Source: Spirometra erinaceieuropaei (taxonomy: Eukaryota > Platyhelminthes > Cestoda > Diphyllobothriidea > Diphyllobothriidae). Taken from it: a stretch of DNA of 64,000 nt. The notes beneath the pieces are model-generated. The model was not told the origin of the DNA. It saw only the letters and a program-made list of their open reading frames with translations, and did not search any database. Position 1 is the first letter of the stretch; every line of letters starts with the position of its first letter. The translations under genes and the position numbers were made by a program. Location: the NCBI GenBank assembly GCA_902702965.1, contig CACRXP010000048.1:1230808-1294807 (forward strand), given 5' to 3'. Shown here piece by piece: positions 47,441-57,715 of the stretch.

Positions 47441-47815
47441 CTACCCGCGGCTCTGAAGAACAATACAATGTACAATTACAGGGCGTTTAATGTTGGGCTC
47501 GTTTATTTGCGCTCCGGGATTTCGACTAGTAATTTCCCTTGCCCATTTTCGGAACCTGGAGAGTCTTGTGTGCAGGTCACATTTAACGTTGCCATTGTCG
47601 ACTGTAGAGATGAGTCGAAAGACGAAGTGCAATGTCGACATCCGTTCCAGAATGTTCTCGTCTGCCAACAACCGGACGGCCAGGAGGTTAAGGTAGTCTA
47701 CGGAAAACCAATGAATACGCTGACAATGCCCGGATTCAACAGACATCAGTTCTTGCCACATCAGTATGGCTGATTTCGCGCGGTGTACCGGCGGGTTGAA
47801 ACTCATTGCGGTCAA
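47441..47815 (-). CDS. Unidentified ORF conserved in both palindrome arms
   Basis: A 124-codon open frame with no family recognised. The right arm (about 54770-55118, plus strand) encodes the same sequence with a stop and a one-base deletion: MSFxPPVxxAKxAxLMWQxLM, WFSVD, then ADENIxERMSTxHFVFRL, VKCDLHTRLSRFRKWA and RNPGAQINEPN. Amino-acid changes are often conservative between arms, suggesting it once coded for protein. No signal peptide or membrane segment. It could be an exon of a host gene or part of an unrecognised element. Confidence 0.4.
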   Translation of the reverse strand: MTAMSFNPPVHRAKSAILMWQELMSVESGHCQRIHWFSVDYLNLLAVRLLADENILERMSTLHFVFRLISTVDNGNVKCDLHTRLSRFRKWAREITSRNPGAQINEPNIKRPVIVHCIVLQSRG

Positions 47816-47922
47816 GCAGGAGAAGATAGCGTTTTTCGGCCGTTTTTCAGATTAACCAGCTATTCAAGTGCATTCATTAACAAGATTATTTTGCAGCGCA
47901 GGAGGCGAAATGGAGAGGACAG

Positions 47923-48114
47923 TCAACCAGAATCACAGCGGATCATTCGTACACGAAGTGGGGGAACCGAGGCGCGGTCGAGGTCTTTCTTAGAAGGACC
48001 GTCCTCCATCACCGAACGGGTGGTAGGCAATGTGTCGTAGTAGGGACAAATGTGATATCTATCACAGGTCATTGTGCAGACCACTACCGTTTTGTCTAAA
48101 AGTTGAGGCTGCAA
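47923..48114 (-). pseudogene. Unidentified coding-like segment shared by both arms
   Basis: Preceded by AATTTGCAG, the minus strand reads VCTMTCDRYHICPYYDTLPT and KKDLDRASVPPLRVRMIRCD. The right arm (54457-54639, plus) reads VSTMTCDTYHIFHYYDTLPT and TKDLDRASVTPLRVRNDP. Cysteines are only partly conserved. It may be an exon downstream of the 48140-48649 ORF. Not recognised. Confidence 0.35.
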
Positions 48115-48139
48115 ATTCTGATCCTAACTCGGTCACAGG

Positions 48140-48649
48140 CTACTGACTGCTCTCACATTGGTGGTAGCTGAATGACGATTGTAGTTCAGTAGCTGCGTTT
48201 GTCATAAACGGGTGCCATTTGAAATCAGCTATCTGATTCAGTAATCCACTGGCAGGTGATGCGACCAAAACGTCCCCATCCTCAACCAGGCGAAGTCGGC
48301 TGATGTCTGTGGATCTCAGCATAGCTTCAGAAAGTTCAATTACGTCAAAGTAACCGGTGAGAGCTGTAAACGAGAATGCGTGAGCATAATCGGACTGTTC
48401 GCAAGTTTGACCCAAAATCAGTGCAGCAACTCGTTTCGGTCCGGTTTGACACATTCTCACCTTTGATGCCGTAGGGACTGTGAGTCGGGACAATGTCCAA
48501 ACCTTAAGATAGGCCCAAGGACCCTGAATGACCGCCGATTGCCCGTCTCTCCCCGCAATGGTTTTATAATCGACATTCAACGAAGGTGAGGCAAAAGGTG
48601 TTACGGTGAAACGGGGAAGCGAGTCAACACAACGGTTGGCACTGGCCAT
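48140..48649 (-). CDS. Unidentified 169-residue ORF, beta-propeller-like
   Basis: The longest host-like ORF in the palindrome. It has no domain I can assign with confidence. The pattern YLKVWTLSRL and LNQIADFKWHPF recalls a WD40/Nup214-type beta-propeller, but this is a weak impression. An internal AAG|GTGAGA looks like a splice donor, so the true gene may be split there. The right-arm counterpart (about 53920-54430, plus) is broken upstream but keeps the last 73 codons open, including LLSQVADFAWHLF and SSFSYNQCDSSQ before the same stop. Confidence 0.4.
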   Translation of the reverse strand: MASANRCVDSLPRFTVTPFASPSLNVDYKTIAGRDGQSAVIQGPWAYLKVWTLSRLTVPTASKVRMCQTGPKRVAALILGQTCEQSDYAHAFSFTALTGYFDVIELSEAMLRSTDISRLRLVEDGDVLVASPASGLLNQIADFKWHPFMTNAATELQSSFSYHQCESSQ

Positions 48650-48740
48650 TTAAAAATCAGGCAAAATGAGTGATATAATCAGGGCTGTTCCGAAGTGGTT
48701 ACTGTAGAAGCCAAATCGCGTATAAACCCATCTCGGTGAA

Positions 48741-48905
48741 AGTCAATTCTTCTAGTTGTGTTTAAAATATTAGACGAATTTCATCTGTTGAACCAGTTGA
48801 ACCAGTTGAATCAGTTGAACCAGTTGAACCAGTTGAATCAGTTGAACCAGTCAATTCTTCTAGTTGTGTTTAAAATATTAGACGAATTTCATCTGTTGAA
48901 CCAGT
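48741..48905 (+). repeat. Minisatellite (TTGAACCAG)7 between direct repeats
   Basis: Seven 9-bp units (TTGAACCAG, two reading TTGAATCAG) at 48788-48850 lie between two near-identical copies of a 56-bp flank (48741-48796 and 48850-48905). The right palindrome arm has only a single flank copy near 53790-53830, so the expansion is private to the left arm. Confidence 0.85.
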
Positions 48906-49249
48906 TTGGAAAGCACCGCGTCCATCTTCCGTGAACTTCAAGTTTACTTATGTTAGTATTGTCCCCACCTTCGTTTTTCTCCCCCCCTGCCCACCTAAAC
49001 TGAATTTCTTTGGCTAACTAGACCCTGACCTTGAGAGTAACGACCTCCTGTAGAAGGGCAGCCCGGCCTTGTTGTTTAAGGTTGATCTTGGCAATCTTAT
49101 TTTTTTGACTCACTTGCTTTTCGAACGTGCTTTATTGTTACCTTGTTGGAAGGCTGAGAATAAGTTGGCGAAGGGGACGCTTGGAAGGAGGAGGTTGAGA
49201 AGAAGGCGGAATAGAAAAAAGTTACTGCGTATTTCCATATTTTCACTAA

Positions 49250-49690
49250 ATGTTCCTACCATCGATCTCTCCACTCTACGTGTGCTTGCGCCTTCAGACC
49301 AATGAGTTCACTTCACACTGGTTTACAGGGTTCTGGCCAAGGAGACATTCGACCTATTGGTAATACTAAGGAAACATACACGGACTGTCGTATGAAGGAA
49401 GAGGCTAAACCCCTACCCCTTCGTGGCTCGGACATTACACACCCATGTTGCCTAGACTCCTTCCTACGCATGCGTGTGACCCACGCTAGCGAACTTGCAT
49501 TTTTAGCTGACTAGAGTCAGGTGTTAATTTCGGCCACCTCCTTCGTTCTGAGTGCGCGTTTCCTCTGTTAAGCATTGTACATTGACTATTTTTGGTCATC
49601 TGTCAATAGTACCATACAATTGTCAACCGCAGTTCTCATTTGTGCTTTAAGTTACACGTTACTCTAGGGTACCGAATTGCCGGTTTCAGT
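49250..49690. other. Insertion of about 430 bp in the left arm
   Basis: Sequence on either side matches the right arm near 53415-53470, but this stretch has no counterpart. Ends resemble each other (TTTTCACTAAATG and GTTTCAGTGAAC). No transposon family could be named. Confidence 0.4.
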
Positions 49691-50037
49691 GAACAAACTC
49701 GCGGACCAGACGTGACCTCCCATGTGTTAGGTCGAGAAAAAGGAGTGTGAAGGAAGAGAGGATGTATTAGTTTTTGCATAAGTCTGCCTCTGTTCAAACT
49801 AATTCACTTTGAAATCACCGCACTGAGCCCACTCTCTGAGGCCCACATTGGACCTCGTCGTTTGAGATGGGCGATCTGTTATGCCTATTGGGACCATTAT
49901 TGACATTTGATATTGGTTCCAAAGAAACCCCAACGCAGCAACCAGAGACTCCACTGAAATGTAGAATTTGATAAAGTATCCGGATTTCAGAAGGTGGCAG
50001 TGCATCTCTGGGTTCCATTCCATGGCGAGGAAAAGTA

Positions 50038-50816
50038 GGTACCAATCGGGAGATGACACCCAAAAAAATCCGCCTAACCAAAGCAGCCTGTCTTACGGGA
50101 CAGGTGGTAATAGGGGCTTTATAGGTGGTGGCTGGTCGAGATGTACAATACTAGCCGACGGAAAGCCTTATTTGAACATGTGAATGATCGAAGTTGCCCC
50201 GCCCTCCGTTATGTTATTACAAAATGGGTCGCCAAAGCAGTATAGTGGTAACGGACGAGTGGAAGGCGTATAATCGTCAGAAGGTTATCTACATTTCTCT
50301 GTTAACCACCCAAAGAACTTCAAGAACCCTACCACCGGACGACAGACCAATGCCATTGAGGTATACTGGAGTAGAATGAAAAGGAAACTCCACGAGGGAG
50401 GCCCAGTATGTGATCGAGCTGTGTGGGCTCACATAGACGAAGTACAGTATCGTCTTTGGTTTGGCATCAATGCCATGTCTTTGACAGATGCCTGGAAATT
50501 GTTCCTGTCCTTTGCTGTGCAGACTTATTCCATTTAAAAGTGATTTTTTTAGTGATAAACTGCCATGATGCGAATGGATGCCGTATATTCAGGTGCACGT
50601 GTGTAACGACGGGGAAGGTTGGGTATCAGCGACCATCGTCCATGCAACCTGCGATGTTCGTTCGGCCAGCCCATGTGAGGCCGTCGCGGAAAGTCCAAGT
50701 AGTGCGTGAAAGTAGGACTGCAAGCGCTGTTATAGCCTGAAGGCTTTTGAGTCCACTGTTAAAGGAATTATTTCCAGGTAACGGATTTTTTTGGGTGCCA
50801 TCTCCCGATTGTTATC
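50038..50816 (+). mobile_element. Merlin-type (IS1016/ISXO2-like) DNA transposon, defective
   Basis: Terminal inverted repeats of about 30 bp (left ..CAATCGGGAGATGACACCC, right its complement with one main mismatch) bound 779 bp. They are flanked by 8-bp target duplications GAAAAGTA (50030-50037) and GGAAAGTA (50817-50824). The right palindrome arm shows the uninterrupted site (GGAAAGTG, near 53070). Eight-base duplications and the transposase fragment inside fit the Merlin superfamily. Confidence 0.85.
50150..50540 (+). pseudogene. Merlin transposase (DDE, ISXO2-like) remnant
   Basis: Fragments in shifting frames read FEHVNDRSCPALRYVITKWV, then IVVTDEWKAYN (second catalytic aspartate), then after a frameshift KNPTTGRQTNAIEVYWSRMK (catalytic glutamate in the IEVYW block) and WAHIDEVQYRLWFG. 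This is the end of an ISXO2/IS1595-type DDE domain. The N-terminal half with the first aspartate is missing, so the protein is dead. Confidence 0.8.
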
Positions 50817-51540
50817 GGAAAGTAATCTGCTCTCTCTGGACATCGCATAACCAGAAGGATGATAGCTTTCGAGAAACTAAAGCGGAAACTACTACAACTC
50901 AGGTATTTATTCTCCGGGTGTCTGTTTATTTTGACGAGTATCTTCCTCTATGCGTTAGCCCCAAATTAATCGCAGTCAGACAGTCCCTCCGCTTTTTCTG
51001 ACTGCCGTGTTGCCAAGGTTTTACAATCAGTCGAAGTCCAGGCCGATAGAATAGCAACTATGTAAGGACGGGAGTTACACAATCGGAACTAGACCACAAT
51101 TCCCGTTAATATTTAATGACTACCAATTGATCTGTTGTCGGGGGTGTGGAGTACACGACAAAACTCCAAACCGTAAATAAACCCCTTCTGGTTAACGAGC
51201 CCGACATGAAACCCCCCGGAATTTAGCTCATAGGTTAGTCCATATTACAGCTCGCAACTCGAGGTTATGCAAGGATGATCGAGTTTGGGTGCGAATACAC
51301 TGGCTGGTAAAATCAAACAGACTATCCACTCAGGCCTTACACTGCATAGTTCACACAGCATGTACAAATATTCACAAAGGGTACTCGGTACTCACGTGTG
51401 TAACAGCTCAAAAAGAGCTATTGTATCCTAATTCTCAGTCATCCGGTGACTATAAAATACTCACCAAGAAACAAGAATCATGGCACCTGTTGGCGACTGG
51501 CTACACCACAACTTTCAAAAGAACGATGTGGTAGCAGTTT

Positions 51541-52389
51541 ACTGGATATATTACGAGTCAGCATTCTCCTCGCTACTGACTTGAGGTCAACGCAAGTGCC
51601 TGAGTGATAAGCTCAATTACTACGTGTTTCCGTAAGTTGGCTTAATAAACAGACCAGAACGCGGCTCCAGGGTGAATTTTAGTTTCAAGCGTACGTGCAT
51701 GAGATTATTTAGGGTAAGTCATGTAACACTAGGCGATATGCCACTTATAGCTAAACGTCGTGGGTTACATAATGTGAAATTTTTGATAGTACTGGCCAAA
51801 ATCCGCCTCTCTAACATGGCTGCATATTATGTCACGCCTCACCAGTGCATAGTGAGGATAGGCGAGGACGGTGTGCGAATGAATTAATCTGGCCAGCATG
51901 AATTTATATTAGCAGGCTGAAATTTATCCAACTCATCTCAGTGCCGTTGATGTCAACAGATTGTTGACTGTAGAGCTGAGCCACAGGGAGGTAGGGGTGT
52001 TTAGATCGGATCACTTGCCGGCGAATTGCTGAGTCAAACCGCTGAAACCTGTGTGCACGGGCCTCGTCCATATTCCGTGCTGAGGCATAAGCTGGCCTCC
52101 CCCTCCCGCTTGACTTTATACGGATGACCGCAGAGGTGCCTGATGGTCGTGAAGTTAAAGAAGTCTTCGGATTTGAGCGAACATTCATGCCCGTGGATAA
52201 TGCGGAATGTCCATAACAGGTCACACCTCATTTGTCTATAGGATAGGGCGAACAAGTTTAGCTGGATCAGCTTTTCTAGATACGACAGAGTCCTGACACC
52301 GTCCAACAGTTTTGTGGCCCGTTGTTGTACCTGCTCTATGACATTTCCTACTGCAGTAAATGTGACACGCTTGAAACTACCACAGTGCG
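51541..52389. other. Central spacer of the palindrome
   Basis: Sequence between the arms; the left and right halves do not pair clearly. It includes the LINE fragment at 52034-52393. Confidence 0.6.
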
Positions 52390-52393
52390 CCAA
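52034..52393 (-). mobile_element. LINE (CR1-like) reverse transcriptase C-terminal fragment
   Basis: The minus strand reads VIEQVQQRATKLLDGVRTLS, YLEKLIQLNLFALSYRQMRC, DLLWTFRIIHGHE and HLCGHPYKVKRE. These blocks are typical of the region after the reverse transcriptase in CR1-type elements of flatworms. Upstream on the minus strand (52404-52640) a possible continuation (TLVGKIKQPVYVGLT) lies in the palindrome arm and has a mate near 51290-51340. Confidence 0.7.
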
Positions 52394-53919
52394 AAGTCGT
52401 GATTTAGTAAGTCGCCAACAGATGCTGTGACTCTTTTTTCTTGCTGAGTATTTTTTTTGTAACCGGACGACTGGGAATTAGGATAAAATGGCTCTTTTGG
52501 AGCTTCGCCTTTATAGTACTGTCACATATGGGAGAACTGAGCCACCTTCTTGAATATTTGTACACGCTGTGTGAACTGTCCAGTGTGAGGCCTACGTAGA
52601 CAGGCTGTTTAATTTTACCAACCAATGTATCCGCACGCAACCTCGATCATCCTGGCATAACCTTCAGTTGCGCGCGGGAGTATGACTAACGCATGCGCTA
52701 ACGTCTGGGAGGTTTCGAGTTGGTCCCGTTTACCAGAAGGAGTTTATTTGCGGTCTGGGGTTTTGTCAGACCAATTGGTGTTCATTAAATATCAACCGGC
52801 ATCTCGGTATGATTTCGATTGTGTAACTCGCGTCCTCATATAGATGCGATTCTGTTGGCCTAGATTTCGATTGACTGCAGATCCTTGGCCGCACAGCCGT
52901 CAGAAAAAGCGCGGTGGCCGTCTGCCTGCTAACGGATAGAGAAAGATTCTCGTCAAAAGTAACAGACACCAGAACAATAAATACCTGAATTATGACGGTT
53001 TCTGCGTTATGTGCTCGAAAGCTATCATCCGTCTGGTTATGCTTTGTCTAGGGACAGCAGATCACTTTCCCTAACCATGGAATGGAGCCGAAGGACTCAC
53101 TGCCACCTTCTGAAACCTGGATGCTTCATCAAATTTTATGTTTCAGTGGAGTGGCTGTTTCTGCGTTCGGGTTTCCTCGGAATCAGTATCAAATGTCATT
53201 AGTGGTCCCAACAGCCATAACAGATGAACCATCCCAAGCGTCGAGGCCCAATGTGGGCCTCAAGAAGTAGGCACAGGGCGCTGTTTTGGGCGTGAATTAG
53301 TTTACAGTGAGGCAGAATTACGCAAAAACTACCACATTCCCCCCCCCCCCATCTTCACACTTCCTCTTCGTAGTCCTAAGAACTAGCCTAATCATTGATG
53401 AAGCGTGTCACGTCTAGACCGAAAGGTCGCTCACTGAAAATGGGCAATAACTACTTCTGTTCCGCCTTCTTCTCAATCTACGCCTTCTAGGCGCTCTCTT
53501 CGCCGACTCTTTCACATCCTTCCAATGAGGTAATAAAAACAACGTTCGCAAAAGAAACATACGATTGCCAAGATCAACCTTAAACAACAAGGCCCGGCTG
53601 TCCTTCTACAAGTGGTCCTCACTCTCAAGGTCAATGGCAAGGTCAGGAGGCAACTAGAATAAGAAGTCCAATTTAGGTGGGTAGGTAGGAGGACGAAGGA
53701 GATGGGGCACAGCATTAACGTACGTCAAAAAGAAGTTCATGGAAGATGGACTTGGAGATTTCAAAACTTATTCGACGGAAGATAACATTCATCTACTATT
53801 TTAAGCACAACTAGAAGAAGTGATGTTCACCGAGATGGGTTTATACGCGGTTCCACTTCCTCAGTAATCATATCGGAACGGCCCTAATTATATGACTTAA
53901 TTTGCCTGATATTTAAGTG

Positions 53920-54431
53920 GCCAGTGCTAACCGTTGGGTTGACTCGCATTCCCGTTTCGACGTAAAACCTCTTGCCTCACCTTCGTTGAACGCCCGCTGT
54001 AAAACCAGGTAGAGGGGGGAGAGGCGGATAGCCGACTGACATTCAGGGTCCTTGGATCTGTCTTGAGGTCTGATCATTATCCTGACTTACAACCCCTACG
54101 GCGTCAATTGTGAGACTGTGTCAAACCTGAGCGAGACGGGTCGCTCCTCGGATCTTGGGTCAAACTTGCGAACAGCACGATTATGCTCACCCATTCTCGT
54201 TAACAGCCGATGACCGGTTTGATTGATGTAATTAGACTTTATGAAGCTAAGCTGGGGTCGACAGACAGCAGCCGACTACTCCTGCTTGAGGACGAGAATG
54301 TTTTGATCGCATCACCTGCTGGCGGATTGTTGAGTCAGGTCGCTGATTTCGCATGGCACCTGTTTATGGCAGTCGCAGCTACTGACCTACAATCGTCATT
54401 CAGCTACAACCAATGTGACAGCAGTCAGTAG
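53920..54431 (+). pseudogene. Right-arm copy of the beta-propeller-like ORF, broken
   Basis: Counterpart of 48140-48649. The first part is interrupted by stops (for example near 54040) and small indels. From 54210 on it stays open for 73 codons with about three quarters of residues matching the left arm. Confidence 0.5.
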
Positions 54432-54769
54432 GCTGTGACCGAGTTCAGATCAGAATTTGCAGTCCCAACATTTAGCCAGAAAGCTGAAGGTCTCTACGAT
54501 GACCTGTGATACATATCACATTTTTCACTACTACGACACACTGCCTACCTCCTGTTCGGCGATGCAGGATGGTCCTTCTACGAAAGACCTCGACCGCGCC
54601 TCGGTTACCCCCCTTCGTGTACGGAATGATCCGCTGTGACTTTGGTTGCCTATCCTCTCCACTTGGCCTCCTGCGTTGCAAAATAATCTTTTTCACGAAT
54701 GCTCTTAAATAGCTGGTTAATCTGAACAACACACGAAGAACGCTATCTTCTCTTATTTCGTCGCAATGA

Positions 54770-55118
54770 GTTTCCATCCGCCGGTATACTACGCGAAACC
54801 AGCTTTATTGATGTGGCAGTTGCTGATGTATGTTAAAACTGGGCAGCGTCAGCGTGTTCGTTGGTTTTCCGTTGACTAGTTTAACCCCTGGCCGTCCGGT
54901 TGTTTGCAGACGAGAACATTCAGGAACGAATGTCGACATCGCACTTCGTCTTTCGCCTCACCTCTCCAGTCGACACTGGCGACGTTAAATGTGACCTGCA
55001 CACAAGACTCTCCAGGTTCCGAAAATGGGCAACTGAAATTACTGGTCGAAACCCCGGAGCGCAAATAAACGAGCCCAACACGAAAAGCCCTGGTATTGTA
55101 GACTTCATTGTACTTTAG
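54770..55118 (+). pseudogene. Right-arm copy of the 124-codon ORF, broken
   Basis: Counterpart of 47441-47815. A TAG (in WFSVD followed by stop, near 54877) and a one-base deletion about ten bases later split it; the remainder (54900-55118) is open. Confidence 0.5.
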
Positions 55119-55570
55119 AGCTGTGGGTAGATTGTTGACGGTGAAACTGAGCCGCAGGGTGGTGGCGCAATCAAACCACTGTCAAATGTCAAGTAGTATC
55201 ACGGTGAGGGGAACTCCTTCAGTGCATCAAACCTTAAGTCGCTGGGCCACTACAGACTGATGCGAATTAACTGGCCCGTTAATGATGATGAGACTGCAGT
55301 GCATTTGTCATTTGTGAGTGCAGAAATAGTCTTCAGGTGCTCCACTTGAGTCTCCCTAACTAAACACTTCACAGGATCAATGAGACTCTTGAAACTTGAG
55401 TGTCGATCTACATCGCCAGCCAGGACCGACAAGAGGACTTATGATCACCATCAATGCGCGTGAAAACATCGCACTCATTCTCGGTGCAAGCCCACACGTC
55501 TATGTATGATGAAAGATTGATCAGGGTAGGAGCTGTTCCCGCATCTGCCCTGGTTCAAGTTCCCTCGATA

Positions 55571-55789
55571 TGGTAGTCTTTTGTGTATCATGGGTACTGA
55601 AGGACAGTGGAAATTTGGAGCCGATAGTTAATCGCCAGTGAACCCGTTTGCCTCCATAGGACGTGGCTGAATTTCTGAACTCGGTAATGACATTTGCATG
55701 AACTTAATCTCCAGGTGATGAAGTACCAACTGAAGTTCAAATTGGGTGAGGAGTTTGAGCACACTACAATTGATGGTAGACAAATCGAA
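55571..55789 (+). pseudogene. FABP exon 1 pseudo-copy (right arm)
   Basis: Resembles exon 1 of the intact gene with FCVSWVLKDSGNLEPIVNRQ, then TGA and further stops and a deletion like that of the left-arm copy. It shares the internal deletion with 46769-46990, so the damage predates the palindrome. The donor is GAA|GTCAGA. No plus-strand exon 2 was found downstream. Confidence 0.82.
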
Positions 55790-56229
55790 GTCAGAATGTA
55801 AACCATGAAGTGCTTCTTTGTTCAGACTGCTTTTCCCGCAATATGTCTCCTTAGGCACTTGAATGGAAGGCTTTTCTTTATGAATGGGGGTCGTCAAGTC
55901 GTATAGTTTTCGTTGGCTTCGTTTGATTGAAATATTATGTAATTCGCATCGCTCCATGCTTATTTTTCCTCATCCGAACTTCGGAGAGAACCAATTGTGG
56001 ATGTTGAAAAGGTAGTCTGGATTCCTCGTAATATATTTGCCTCCACTTCATTGCTCTTCGAGCGACAGCGCGCCTGAGAAGGACTCGGACACGATAGGCC
56101 GATTTAGAAAGCCATGACCGGCCGGGAACCAGACTCTCACTGATGCCGCCGTAACCCAATATTGACAGTTTAATAGGTGCGTGTTACCGATAGCAGCTGC
56201 CGAACTCAGGTTTAGTCCCCCTGTTGGCT

Positions 56230-57390
56230 CAGCGCATCTTCCAATTGGTCCGCTTTATGAGCAAAAGGATTGTTACACAGGCCTCAATTCACATCTGTTA
56301 CATTTTGCGGTCTGTCCTGGTACCTCATGGGATTAATAAAAAAGCGTCTGACAGGAATGCGAGTTTTCTGTACGCCATTTACAAATTCCATTCAATACCA
56401 CGTCAATCTGCCCTACCGAGAAAACTAGATTTATATCCTCCCTGTAATGCTGTAGTCTCTGGGCTCAACTTTCTCAATGGGTTTGCCTATCCAAAGTGGA
56501 TCGCATGCTTGCTACAGGAGAGAGGGGTGGTTTACTAGTGGAGGCAGGTGCCGTGTATACGCGTGTACAGGGGTAGGTGCAGGTGTGCCCTACGCAGGGC
56601 AGGTAAGGCAAGGCGTGTTATGGGGTCTGCCTCGCGATTTTTGCCGCAGATTTTTATGGGATATTAACCCACCACCGAGAAAGCACAAGGCACTCATGTC
56701 AACTGCGACCGCCATCATTCAGGCTCGCATGCGTCCGATTGGATTGGCAGGTTGTCCGACGGAATTGTAGCTTCCAGTTGAAGTTAAAGATTAGGGCCTT
56801 CAGGGTCATTTCAAGATCAAGGTGAAGGTCACACGCTCGTCAGTCAGTAATTGGTCACTGCGCGCCCCTCAGTGATCTGGCAATCGGTGCGCTGGGCCGG
56901 CGGCTTAAACCCAAACAACGCCACAATTCTCCAGCTGCAACCTGGTAGAAGGCCATATGTCTTTTGTAGGTTTTGCGACTGTCGTGGCGATCGCCTTCGT
57001 TAATTTAATGTCTCGGCTAGCCAATGCGTTTCTCCTACAAGTCAAGCTTCAAACAGTGCACCTCGCTCTGACCTTTAAAGCCCCCAATATGTCCCGTAGG
57101 TTCTCATTCTACATCTGTGACAGCGTTTGTGGCGCTTTCTGATTGGATTTGTCAACGGTCTGTCTATCTCACCGCTAACGCCCACAGAACGCCTGAGATC
57201 AATTTGGGCGACAGTTTAAGGTGTCTGATGGACAGCCAAGAAGTATCGCCAGTTTCAACATTCTGTTTGCTGCCGATATTGACTGTCATTCTAAATGTCA
57301 AACTTGTCATATTAAGACCGCAACGCGATGGATGGAAGTATCGGTTAGTGTGAAGGAGCCCCAGTTCAAATGTGCTACAATGCAAATAAG
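56230..57390. other. No supported gene
   Basis: Sequence just outside the palindrome. It includes GGTGGTTTACTAGTGGAGGC, a distant match to the dispersed motif. Open frames are short. Confidence 0.35.
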
Positions 57391-57432
57391 TAGAGGGCAT
57401 TACGGTATGGGGCGCTCACCGACCCTTTCTAA

Positions 57433-57489
57433 GGAACTCACTCGTTCCGTGAGTGAGTGAGTGAGTTCGAAACGGAACGAGTGAGTTCC
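57433..57489 (+). repeat. Perfect 18-bp inverted repeat with a GAGT microsatellite in the loop
   Basis: GGAACTCACTCGTTCCGT (57433-57450) and its exact complement (57472-57489) flank (GAGT)n. A related single copy of the arm occurs in the SINE region at 45340-45362. It could form a long hairpin. Confidence 0.85.
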
Positions 57490-57499
57490 GTAGAAACTA

Positions 57500-57715
57500 T
57501 CAGTGAACGCCCCCTACCACTGTATATTCCCGATCGAAATCGACAAGGCAACAAGCTCGTGGCCCGGTGATTAGAGGCGTGGACTTCTAACTAACAGGTC
57601 GCGAGTTCGAGCCTTGGGTGTTCCACACTTCGTTGGTTGGGTATGACTGGCTGACGACGGCTAATATACCAGAAATGGCCATTCCAGTCTCCCTTGTCTT
57701 TGTCGGTAATAACAT
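57500..57715 (+). mobile_element. tRNA-Arg(TCT)-derived SINE
   Basis: Leader AGTGAACGCCCCCTACCACTG, tRNA-like head CGTGGCCCGGTGATTAGAGG, GGACTTCTAACTAAC, GCGAGTTCGAGCC, then tail GACTGGCTGACGACGGC and CATTCCAGTCTCCCTTGTC. The best-preserved plus-strand member of the family. Confidence 0.72.

Larger units (their letters stand above)
46327..51540. repeat. Left arm of the 10-kb palindrome
   Basis: Reverse-complementary, at moderate divergence, to 52390-56229. Anchors: 46327 GCCAACAGGGGGATTAAACC with 56200-56229; FABP exon 46769-46990 with 55571-55789; 48740 GTTGTGTTTAAAATATTAGA with about 53800; 49076 TTAAGGTTGATCTTGGCAAT with 53565-53585; 51250-51540 with 52400-52650. The arm holds extra DNA absent from the other arm: a 9-bp minisatellite, about 430 bp at 49250-49690, and a Merlin transposon at 50038-50816. 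Confidence 0.82.
52390..56229. repeat. Right arm of the 10-kb palindrome
   Basis: Inverted partner of 46327-51540; see that entry for anchors. It lacks the Merlin element, the minisatellite expansion and the 430-bp insert. It has a run of C at about 53340-53350. Confidence 0.82.
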
